Origin: JBBAFM01 sp041655415
GTDB taxonomy: Bacteria > Bacillota > Clostridia > Peptostreptococcales > JAAYPU01
Direction: 5' to 3'
Assembly: GCA_964429195.1 (NCBI GenBank)
Contig: CAYSBC010000047.1
Span: forward strand, 1-13,990
Length of the DNA: 13,990 nucleotides
Numbering within the stretch: position 1 is the first letter of the stretch; each line of letters opens with the position of its first letter. The notes beneath the pieces were generated by a model. That model searched no databases. It saw only the letters and a program-made list of their open reading frames with translations, and was not told the origin of the DNA. Below, piece after piece: positions 1-6,447 of the stretch. The position numbers and the translations under genes were made by a program.

Positions 1-27
1 AGTCCCTTTTTGTTTATTATTCTGCAT
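1..27 (-). CDS. Start of a gene running off the left edge (nine codons visible)
   Basis: Reading leftwards from ATG at 27-25, nine codons (MQNNKQKGT) stay open to the edge of the window. An in-frame TTG at 33-31 is an alternative start. The nearest Shine-Dalgarno sequence (GGAGG, 53-49) is too far from both for direct initiation and is instead well spaced from an ATG at 42-40 that opens a two-codon ORF, so this gene may depend on re-initiation. The lysine/asparagine-rich start and the position at the end of an ICE-like module would suit a site-specific recombinase, but this is a guess from context; the visible residues identify no family. Confidence 0.4.
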
Positions 28-33
28 CGCCAA

Positions 34-53
34 CTATTTCATCTCACACCTCC
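34..53 (-). promoter_or_regulatory. Strong ribosome binding site with a two-codon leader ORF (Met-Lys-stop)
   Basis: On the minus strand GGAGG (53-49) is followed after 6 bases by ATG AAA TAG (42-34). The stop is followed at once by TTG GCG ATG, the start region of the gene at the left edge. The spacing is optimal for the two-codon ORF and poor for the longer frame. This could be a minimal ORF that feeds re-initiation at TTG or ATG, or the result of a mutation or sequencing error in the true start region. Confidence 0.45.
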
Positions 54-84
54 TCTCTTCTATTAATTAGCTAGCAGAATATAT

Positions 85-110
85 AAAAAATCAGCACTTT
101 ATATGCTGAT
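85..110 (-). terminator. Rho-independent terminator, minus strand
   Basis: On the minus strand a perfect 7-bp stem (ATCAGCA / TGCTGAT, arms 110-104 and 96-90) with a 7-base loop is followed by a run of T residues (89-85). There is no T-run on the other side, so it acts only leftwards. It closes transcription of the cargo genes. Because the promoter at 162-191 lies upstream of it and a ribosome binding site lies about 32 bases downstream, it may also act as an attenuator for the left-edge gene. Confidence 0.7.
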
Positions 111-161
111 CTATTCACTATATAATTTTTAAGACAAGAATAGTGTAAGTCTTATATATGC

Positions 162-191
162 ATTATATGAATAACGTGTCCCTATTATCAA
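162..191 (-). promoter_or_regulatory. Sigma-A-like promoter, minus strand
   Basis: TTGATA (191-186) and a perfect TATAAT (167-162) are separated by 18 bases on the minus strand. Transcription would begin near 155 and meet the terminator at 110-85 after about 45-70 bases. The product would be either a short RNA of about 70 nt or a leader that must be read through to express the gene at the left edge. The region 68-257 holds no other gene that I can support. Confidence 0.5.
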
Positions 192-257
192 TATTTTGCA
201 AGAAACAAGATAGACGTTGACGAATAGGCAATTTAGAGCCTGATAAAAAAGCAACTG

Positions 258-1067
258 TTAGATACTAAATGCTTTACCATATACTTTTATCAATTTATTT
301 GATCCTATTATCTGTCTGATATTTACCTTTGTACATTTCTCATCTTCAGGATTCCATTTGATTCCGTTTCTATAACTTGAAATCAACTTTCTTTCACCCA
401 AGAAAGTAAAATTCTGTTGGCGCAATTGAGATAGCACAATATCATTGTTGATATACTTCTTCTTAGTAATATAATCTAGTACATCTTGATCCACTGAATT
501 CTGGTAATGGAAGGCTGATATTAAGCCATCAATCATAGGCTTGAATAAAGATGTAATATTATGATGCTTCTCAGAAACCTCAATAACTAAGGAAAGGCCA
601 AATTCCTTTGGATTCATCAACTTAGAAATCTTAATATCACCTTGATTTAAGGCATGCCAATAATCTAGCGGTTTCATGTCGCTTGCTATTTTATCCATCT
701 CAAAGCTGTATTCCAGTATAATATCCTTTATCTCTTGGGTAGTTGTTTCCGATATCAACTCATATGAATAAGTGTATTTATTGCTCCGGATATTTGAATC
801 ATAAATTAATGAGAATGAAACCTCATCCAACCTGAGATGCGAAAAAGCACCTGAACCAACGTTATAGAACAAGACATTTTCTACATCAAAAAAATCCTTC
901 TCACTTGTGATCAAACGGGCATTCAGGTGGTTGTATTCCCTTGGATTTAACAATTTTACATTTCTTCTGATTTCCTTTTTTAAATCAAGCGCTTCTCCTT
1001 TTGGCTCAAAGGGAAGTCTTATATCAGAATGCAGCTCGTAGACTTGCTTAGAAAAGCTTTTTTCCAT
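258..1067 (-). CDS. Hypothetical protein, 269 residues, last gene of the cargo block
   Basis: I do not recognise this protein family. The start ATG at 1067 has a well-placed GAGGTG (1079-1074). The protein is soluble: no signal peptide or membrane segment is apparent. The N-terminal half is charged with alternating hydrophobic strands. The C-terminal half has two stretches that look conserved, KPMIDGLISAFH at 176-187 and LGERK...GIKWNPEDEKC at 223-245, the latter with an invariant-looking W-N-P-E-D cluster. It is the last of four AT-rich genes and is followed by a terminator at 110-85, so it is probably co-transcribed with them, although the 155-base gap to the gene upstream could hold its own promoter. 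Its role in the module is unknown. Confidence 0.85.
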   Translation of the reverse strand: MEKSFSKQVYELHSDIRLPFEPKGEALDLKKEIRRNVKLLNPREYNHLNARLITSEKDFFDVENVLFYNVGSGAFSHLRLDEVSFSLIYDSNIRSNKYTYSYELISETTTQEIKDIILEYSFEMDKIASDMKPLDYWHALNQGDIKISKLMNPKEFGLSLVIEVSEKHHNITSLFKPMIDGLISAFHYQNSVDQDVLDYITKKKYINNDIVLSQLRQQNFTFLGERKLISSYRNGIKWNPEDEKCTKVNIRQIIGSNKLIKVYGKAFSI

Positions 1068-1111
1068 GAATTACACCTCAAATAATATTTTATCTCAATC
1101 TACATTCTACA

Positions 1112-1148
1112 TGATCACACAATACGAAAAAACATCCCTGACCACACA
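1112..1148 (-). repeat. Direct repeat pair TGTGTGRTCA upstream of the 269-residue gene
   Basis: On the minus strand TGTGTGGTCA (1148-1139) and TGTGTGATCA (1121-1112) differ at one base and are 27 bases apart from start to start. They lie in the 155-base gap upstream of the ATG at 1067 and could bind a regulator. No convincing promoter hexamers were found next to them. A pair of 10-mers with one mismatch can arise by chance, so the confidence is low. Confidence 0.25.
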
Positions 1149-1222
1149 GCTACAAATAATTTACTTTACATTTATGGATAATACGCAGTTGGAAGAATCG
1201 CATGACCGAATAATCAAACTAC

Positions 1223-1603
1223 TTATTTTGAATTGACTGGGCAGCAATCACATTCAATATCCACATTCTCTACTACTGCTTTTATTTTTAGATCAGATTT
1301 TATGGCTATACATACCCTATGTCTGCCTTCTCTGACAACATAGTGATTTGATTTACTAAAATACGTGATACGAATTTGGTCGAGAGAAGATTCTGCATTA
1401 AATCCATTTTCTCTAATTTTGTAAAGTAATGCAGGACAATATCGTTCATCGTTTCTAAATAAATGATCCGAACTCGATGGGGTAAACTTTGTTTCATGAA
1501 CAATAGGGCATACACCCTTATATTTTTGATAACATTCTGAGCTTTCAAAATGAATATGTATAGTCTTATTTTTTACATCGAAAGGTAAATCCTTTATAAA
1601 CAC
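1223..1603 (-). CDS. Small ParB/sulfiredoxin-like domain protein with Cys-rich tail, 126 residues
   Basis: Starts with GTG at 1603, preceded by GGAGAGGA on the minus strand. The stretch REGRHRVCIA (91-100), following a beta-strand pattern (RITYF...HYVV) and followed by LKIKAVV, resembles the GERR box of ParB-N and the G-x-HR-x-x-A pattern of sulfiredoxin-like proteins, a fold used for nucleotide or DNA binding. The protein is only about the size of that single domain; there is no helix-turn-helix, so it is not a chromosome-partition ParB. It has seven cysteines, three in a CxCC cluster at 118-121, which may bind metal or be redox-active. It lies between the DUF2971 gene and the 269-residue gene and is probably in the same transcript. 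The fold call is by motif only and the function is unknown. Confidence 0.78.
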   Translation of the reverse strand: MFIKDLPFDVKNKTIHIHFESSECYQKYKGVCPIVHETKFTPSSSDHLFRNDERYCPALLYKIRENGFNAESSLDQIRITYFSKSNHYVVREGRHRVCIAIKSDLKIKAVVENVDIECDCCPVNSK

Positions 1604-1717
1604 AATTCCTCTCCAATAGTATACGGATGCGCTTCATATTACAGCCATAATCTTCTTACGATCTACCACTTAATGCCACACCCATTCATACAAGTTATAT
1701 GAATAATAAGAAATGGT

Positions 1718-2500
1718 TTAAGATCGAATTCTATTCTCCAATTCGCTATCTCTAAAGTTATTTGGATTAAAATATGGCACATAAGTAGTTACTGCCAACT
1801 TGATTAAATCTTTTAGTAAATTACTCATAAAAGGATTAAAAGTGATTGTCATCTTTTCTAATTCGTTTTTTGTTAATCTACAGAAAATATAACTAATAAA
1901 AGGATTTCTGGGTGCTAGTGATTTTTGTTCTAGTAATAATGATGATACCCCTTTTACCACATCAATATATACTCTTGCTCGAGTTTCGGCTTCATAATCC
2001 CAAGCTTTTCTTTTTATTATCCCAAGGTTAATTGGATATGGCACTTGTGCTCCTGTATCAAGCGGATCAAAATAATTAACATGATCATATGGGTCTTTAA
2101 CATATTCAACATCAAAAATATCAGCATCACGTATTTCCCAATTCTCACATGGAAATTTTACTTTCTTTCCTTCGGCTATATAATAATATTTATCTTTACT
2201 ATTTAAGAAATCTATATTGGGGAATCCTAAGCGAAGCCCATAATTATCTTTGGAATATATTTTCCATAAAGGTATTGATTCATCGTGATGGTGACTGAAG
2301 CATGCTAAGAATACTTTATTTTTCTTAATATCCATGAATCTGCTTTCTTCTTCAATATCATTCACATTGGAAATTAATGATAAGCGAAAAGAGCAGGACG
2401 AAAGAATATATAGCAACGACTCAAGGTTCGTATAATGATAAAACATTTGATGTTTTTGTGCTTTTTCCCTACATTTTATATACAAGTCTTCTATAGCCAT
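1718..2500 (-). CDS. DUF2971 domain-containing protein, 260 residues
   Basis: ATG at 2500 is preceded by AGAGGA on the minus strand. The whole protein fits the DUF2971 pattern: an early YHYT (21-24), NDIEE (47-51), ACFSH (66-70), LWKIYS followed by G-L-R-L-G-F (78-93), a W-x-x-E-x-E-x-R motif (167-174), and a late hydrophobic T-F-N-P-F (220-224). It is soluble, and the length is normal for the family. DUF2971 proteins are uncharacterised in detail and are often found in accessory regions next to defence genes. The ordered H-Y-T / Y / E motifs recall ADP-ribosyltransferase-like enzymes, but that is my speculation. It follows the TrlF-type gene after 157 bases, a gap that contains a 21-bp dyad at 2582-2602. 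Confidence 0.85.
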   Translation of the reverse strand: MAIEDLYIKCREKAQKHQMFYHYTNLESLLYILSSCSFRLSLISNVNDIEEESRFMDIKKNKVFLACFSHHHDESIPLWKIYSKDNYGLRLGFPNIDFLNSKDKYYYIAEGKKVKFPCENWEIRDADIFDVEYVKDPYDHVNYFDPLDTGAQVPYPINLGIIKRKAWDYEAETRARVYIDVVKGVSSLLLEQKSLAPRNPFISYIFCRLTKNELEKMTITFNPFMSNLLKDLIKLAVTTYVPYFNPNNFRDSELENRIRS

Positions 2501-2581
2501 TCTCTTCCTCTACTTCATAATTTACATTGGTTTTTGACTTCCTTACCGTCTCATTATTGCTATAATGGCTGCCCCCAGTTA

Positions 2582-2602
2582 AACGGATAACTTTTATCAG
2601 TT
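2582..2602. promoter_or_regulatory. Imperfect 21-bp dyad, possible operator
   Basis: AAC-g-GATAA, a 3-base centre CTT, and TTATC-a-GTT: 8 of 9 positions in each arm are complementary. The dyad lies 80-100 bases upstream of the DUF2971 start. It lacks a following T-run, so it is not a terminator. The symmetry and short centre fit a dimeric repressor site, or a small hairpin in the transcript between the TrlF-type gene and the DUF2971 gene. Confidence 0.35.
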
Positions 2603-2658
2603 GTTATTCCACAAAACTATTCTACGATTTTATATACTAAGGGATAGTTTAATAATTG

Positions 2659-5304
2659 TTACTTTATATTAAAGCCGTATTTCCTGTATTTGTTCTCATA
2701 TGTGGTTTCGCCTCCCTCAAGGTAGTTAACGACATCACCCTTAATGTCCTTAGAATCTATAGCGCCCGTGTTTGTAATCATTCCATGGCCGTCGTCACAT
2801 TCAACAATTAAGTATTTATCAGTGTCTGACGCAACAGCAAGGGATGAATTATGGGTTGTAAAAATAAACTGCCGATACGCTTTGTTGTTTCTTACTCGTA
2901 GACAAATATCATCCCAAATACTGCGAATATCCAGCGAATCTTCCGGCTGATCTATTATTACAGGGTAGCGCCCATCACTAAGCGCTATGATTAGCATAGC
3001 ATTACACTTTTGTCCGACTGATACATTTTGAATACTTTGGAACTTATCACCGATACGAACACTAATATCAGGACTATCCTGCGCTCTTGCATCATATTGT
3101 AATTTCAATAATGTTTCCATCGTGTTTTCACTAATTAGAAAATCGAAAAGTTTTTTTACGGTGTCGTTACCAATAGAGCAAGTTTGAGCAACCTCTTGAA
3201 CATATTTTTGCTTTTTCTCTTCTTGACTAACAAAGTACCTTAAAATATTAAAAACAAATTCTTTTGCGGAATAATTCGAACAAATAGAATTAATATCGCT
3301 TTCCCTTAAATACGATCCTTTTTTCATATTTAATAATGTTTCTTTAAATATATCATTGTTGCTTGATTCTCGAAGTTCAATTTTCAATTTATCACCCGAT
3401 GCAATTTCGAATGTCTTGCATTTCTTCTTTCGCTCTTCAAGATATTCCACATATACTTGTTCAAGCTCCTCAAGCTTCGCTAGTCGTTCATCGTTCACCG
3501 ATGTGGTTAAATCAGCAATTTCTTTTTCTTCATCAAGTTTTTTTCTCATATCGTCTATTAGTTTTGCTAATTCTGCACGTTCGGTCTCAAGCTGTTGTTG
3601 CCCCCCATGTTTTCCTATAAAAGAAGAATACTCGATTTTCTCTTTCCCAAATTTCCTTGTCCATTGCTCGAACTCAGGCACTGTTTTTTTAGTTTCTTTT
3701 TCTATCTCGTCAACTATTTCTGCTAGACCCTGCCCAGCTTTTTCCTTGATATCAGTAATTGCTGCGTTAATACGCTTAAACTCCGGCACATTTTTTATTG
3801 AAGAATTGATAGTAATATTGTACGATGACGTGACTTTTTTATAAAACGCATTAAAGTCTTCGCTAATCCTATTTTGAATGTTCTGCAAAGACATAATAGC
3901 CTGGTTGGTTGTTTCCATTCTTCTGAATTTTTTATATTCAGGGCTTGCAACTTGTTTTTCGATTTTTTTTAATTGCGCTTGATAAGCAGTTAAACTACTT
4001 TTTGCATCAAACACTCCATTTCTTGCCGATAAACACTGAGTAAACTGTCTATCTAAACCTTCAAGTTCTTTTTTGATTTTACTAATTCGAATAGTAAAGC
4101 GCCTGAAATCGAAAAATGAATCTATAAATTTAAGCTGTTTATTGGGATCTTCCGCAATTCTAATAATTTCATTTTGGCTTAAGAATAGTACCGGAAATGT
4201 TTTAACCGTAAGTTCTTCATCTTCACTGTTATAACTGCTATTATCAAAATCAAATGTTCTTGAAATGCTTGAGCTGCCCGATTCATCTATTAGTTCTATA
4301 TTTACCTTTCCAAATTGTTTTAATTTTAATTCAAGTTTACTTTTGTGATCTGTTAAGACTGATTGATCAATCGGGTTATTATCCAGGCCAAAACGTATCA
4401 ATTCTATTAATAAAGACTTCCCCGAGCCTTTTGAACCTATAATAGTATTTAAACCTGAGTGAAACTCCGCAGTTTCACCATCAAAAAAGCCACTATCAAT
4501 AGATACTGTTTTTATATATGGAACACTATATTCATCATATTCTGTTGACTGTAATATACGGACTTCTCTATCAATAAAACTTTGTCGAAAGCTCTCCAAA
4601 CAAATATCTTTGGGATCGACTTTAAAATATGAATAATTTTCACCGATACTGGCAAGCGAATGCGAGTCTGACACAGAGTATACTGCCAGTTCCCGGCTGT
4701 TGTAATTTGGGTCGGTTCCATCTAGAACATCATATGCTCTCTTATGGATTTTTTTCTTTTCCTCGTTTTCGTAGTCAGCTACAGAGCTTTCAACTGCAAG
4801 TAAATAAGGTGATTCGAATACTTTTGTTCTATTGATGCCAGCAAGTTCATTTAAAACTCCCTTTGATGAGGTGCAATGAGCTAATACTGGGAGACCACCC
4901 ATTTCACCAATAATGTCCACTATCTCTTGTATTGATACTTTTGAAAAAGCATCTTTTGCTCCATATTGCTCAGGCTTTATTTTAGCCTCGGTAAGTAGAG
5001 CATTTATCGTTTTTTCATCCTTGTCTATATCAAATAACGCTATAACATGGATGCCGTTTTTCCCTCCCGAGCAGCTAATTTCAACGCCAGGCAAAATAAT
5101 GAGGCCTTTTCCTTTTGCAGCCTCCTTAGCTTTATCAATAAAAGCACCTGAATTATGATCTGTAATCGCAATAACCTTAATCCCTTTTGCAATAACAGAT
5201 TTTACAAAATCTTCAGGAGTTATTAACTTATCCTGATAATCATGTGATGCGGGTGTATGCATATGTAAGTCACATTTAACAAAACATAACCCCTGATTCT
5301 TCAA
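2659..5304 (-). CDS. TrlF-type PHP phosphoesterase fused to SMC/RecF-like ATPase
   Basis: The frame can open at TTG 5322, but GGAGG lies at 5318-5314, inside that extension, and is well spaced from the TTG at 5304, so I start there (881 residues; numbering from this start). The N-terminal PHP domain has DLHMHTP (12-18), TDH (48-50), GVEIS (Glu at 75), LAHC (His 143) and SDSH (212-215), a full set of metal ligands for a phosphoesterase or nuclease. An ATPase follows: Walker A GSKGSGKS (290-297), a long coiled-coil-prone insert of about 400-640, signature SVGQK (762-766), Walker B VIIDQPEDSLD (782-792), and switch histidine in FTTHNSS (815-821). This is the architecture annotated as TrlF-family AAA-like ATPase. 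By analogy with other SMC-like ATPase-nuclease fusions it may sense foreign or damaged nucleic acid and cleave a nucleic-acid or nucleotide target, but the target is not known from sequence. First gene of the cargo block. Confidence 0.93.
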   Translation of the reverse strand: MKNQGLCFVKCDLHMHTPASHDYQDKLITPEDFVKSVIAKGIKVIAITDHNSGAFIDKAKEAAKGKGLIILPGVEISCSGGKNGIHVIALFDIDKDEKTINALLTEAKIKPEQYGAKDAFSKVSIQEIVDIIGEMGGLPVLAHCTSSKGVLNELAGINRTKVFESPYLLAVESSVADYENEEKKKIHKRAYDVLDGTDPNYNSRELAVYSVSDSHSLASIGENYSYFKVDPKDICLESFRQSFIDREVRILQSTEYDEYSVPYIKTVSIDSGFFDGETAEFHSGLNTIIGSKGSGKSLLIELIRFGLDNNPIDQSVLTDHKSKLELKLKQFGKVNIELIDESGSSSISRTFDFDNSSYNSEDEELTVKTFPVLFLSQNEIIRIAEDPNKQLKFIDSFFDFRRFTIRISKIKKELEGLDRQFTQCLSARNGVFDAKSSLTAYQAQLKKIEKQVASPEYKKFRRMETTNQAIMSLQNIQNRISEDFNAFYKKVTSSYNITINSSIKNVPEFKRINAAITDIKEKAGQGLAEIVDEIEKETKKTVPEFEQWTRKFGKEKIEYSSFIGKHGGQQQLETERAELAKLIDDMRKKLDEEKEIADLTTSVNDERLAKLEELEQVYVEYLEERKKKCKTFEIASGDKLKIELRESSNNDIFKETLLNMKKGSYLRESDINSICSNYSAKEFVFNILRYFVSQEEKKQKYVQEVAQTCSIGNDTVKKLFDFLISENTMETLLKLQYDARAQDSPDISVRIGDKFQSIQNVSVGQKCNAMLIIALSDGRYPVIIDQPEDSLDIRSIWDDICLRVRNNKAYRQFIFTTHNSSLAVASDTDKYLIVECDDGHGMITNTGAIDSKDIKGDVVNYLEGGETTYENKYRKYGFNIK

Positions 5305-5313
5305 AGTCTCATA

Positions 5314-5318
5314 CCTCC
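5314..5318 (-). promoter_or_regulatory. Ribosome binding site that decides the TrlF-type start
   Basis: GGAGG on the minus strand, 9 bases upstream of TTG 5304. The longer frame would begin with TTG at 5322, upstream of this site and with only AAAGAG in front of it; an ATG just after GGAGG is out of frame. The site therefore supports a TTG start at 5304 and a protein beginning six residues later than the longest frame. Confidence 0.6.
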
Positions 5319-5344
5319 ACAACTCTTTTTTTATTAATATATTT

Positions 5345-5377
5345 TAACCAGTTTAACAATTAGCTTATCTAACCAGT
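5345..5377 (-). repeat. Direct repeat ACTGGTTA upstream of the TrlF-type gene
   Basis: The octamer ACTGGTTA occurs twice on the minus strand (5377-5370 and 5352-5345), 25 bases apart from start to start, between 41 and 73 bases upstream of the chosen start codon. It may be a regulator site close to the promoter or in the untranslated leader. Chance occurrence in AT-rich DNA is possible. Confidence 0.3.
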
Positions 5378-5450
5378 AACCTAATATAGATATTTTATAA
5401 ACCTTCAATTAGAGACATAACTGCTATATCCCTATACTTATAATATCGAC

Positions 5451-5498
5451 TTATATCATTATACATTAAATTACAGTAAAATGCCATCAATGATATAA
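5451..5498. promoter_or_regulatory. 10-bp inverted repeat overlapping a -10-like hexamer
   Basis: TTATATCATT (5451-5460) and AATGATATAA (5489-5498) are perfect inverted repeats with a 28-base spacer. There is no T-run on either side, so it is not a terminator. On the minus strand one arm overlaps TATAAT (5463-5458). The closest -35-like hexamer, TTGATG (5490-5485), is 21 bases away, which is longer than usual, so the promoter is tentative. The arrangement fits an operator that controls the cargo genes starting at 5304. The rest of the 221-base gap 5305-5525 shows no gene and no clear terminator after the toprim gene. Confidence 0.35.
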
Positions 5499-5525
5499 AT
5501 ATCAAAATTTCCTTTACAATCGACT

Positions 5526-6443
5526 TCATTCCCTAAGTAAATATTCATTATAGTCCTTTTTATACTTAGGTATATGAGATGCCGTCTTATAACCTTCATC
5601 CAATAACTTATTGCCTATTAATCCACTGGCTGAATCTCCAACCTCGTCATTGTCAAGACACAGTTCAATGTTCTTTATCTCTTTATAATCTTTTAAATAC
5701 TGCTCCAATGCCTTTGGCATCGTAACTTTTAATTTGTTTGGTACATAAACACCACCAACAGAAAGATAATGCACATCACCAATTTTCTTTCTAATCGTAG
5801 CCACAGAGAGCGCATCAATGGCGCTCTCTGTCACAATCAACTTATCACTTCTCTCTATTGCAGACACACTAAAGCAGAATCGCTTATCACTCCCAGCAAC
5901 TTCACCCTTGAATGAATTCGCCATGTGCTTCCACGTCCCACGGAGCGCAGCATATTGGGCAATGCCTTCTTTGTCATATCCAACAAACACAGCGTTATGA
6001 TAATCAGCACTTTCGTACAGCAATTTATTCTCAATGCAATAATTGATAATAAAATCACTGATTTTACGCATTCGCAGATATTCAATAACTCTGTCATTAT
6101 TCTTATATGCTTCCGGTAATATAAACTTCTGCTTTTTGTTATCTACTTCCTTTGTTTGAGGGCTTTGACTTTGCTGGATAGGTTTATTACAGCACAAATG
6201 CAATACCGCATCAACAAAATCCATTTCTTTAACTTTTATGAGATACTGCAACGCTGTCTGCCCGCCAATCCCTCTTGAAAACCAATGCCACAAACCATTC
6301 TCTGAAATGGTCAAGCTGTCATGCTCTCTTGTACAATAATCATTGCCTTTTCTGACAAGCTCATGCGGCTCATAGAGCCGCATGTATGTCAGCAGATCCA
6401 GCTGTTTTGCATGCTCAATCTGTTCTTTTGTAACTCGTGCCAT
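5526..6443 (-). CDS. DUF3991 and toprim domain protein (primase-like), 305 residues
   Basis: ATG at 6443 lies 4 bases after the stop of the giant upstream gene, and its Shine-Dalgarno (GAGAGGTGAGG) overlaps that stop, so translation is coupled; a longer frame from TTG 6464 is not needed. Residues 1-95 resemble the zinc-finger region of DnaG-type primases in layout (YCTREH at 36-41, then LWHWFSRGIGG at 51-61), but the usual four Cys/His ligands are not complete. Residues 110-200 fit DUF3991. A TOPRIM domain follows, with T-E-S-A-I-D-A-L (Glu 206) and L-D-N-D-E-V-G (Asp 264, Asp 266, Gly 269), the acidic residues that bind metal. Proteins of this kind are encoded on conjugative elements and are thought to help prime or process the transferred strand. 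No helicase or polymerase domain is present. Confidence 0.9.
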   Translation of the reverse strand: MARVTKEQIEHAKQLDLLTYMRLYEPHELVRKGNDYCTREHDSLTISENGLWHWFSRGIGGQTALQYLIKVKEMDFVDAVLHLCCNKPIQQSQSPQTKEVDNKKQKFILPEAYKNNDRVIEYLRMRKISDFIINYCIENKLLYESADYHNAVFVGYDKEGIAQYAALRGTWKHMANSFKGEVAGSDKRFCFSVSAIERSDKLIVTESAIDALSVATIRKKIGDVHYLSVGGVYVPNKLKVTMPKALEQYLKDYKEIKNIELCLDNDEVGDSASGLIGNKLLDEGYKTASHIPKYKKDYNEYLLRE

Positions 6444-6447
6444 CGCC

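Noticed and set aside
1081..1222. A promoter for the 269-residue gene
   Set aside because: TAAAAT and TATTAT hexamers exist, but no -35-like hexamer lies at 16-18 bases from them.
2614..2650. 7-bp inverted repeat AAACTAT / ATAGTTT with a 23-base spacer after the TrlF-type gene
   Set aside because: The arms are short and AT-rich, the loop is long and only four T residues follow on the minus strand, so it does not meet the criteria for a terminator.
3356..3844. Serine- and phenylalanine-rich open frame of 162 codons on the plus strand
   Set aside because: It lies opposite the coiled-coil region of the TrlF-type gene; its composition is that of the complement of Lys/Glu-rich codons, and it has no convincing ribosome binding site.
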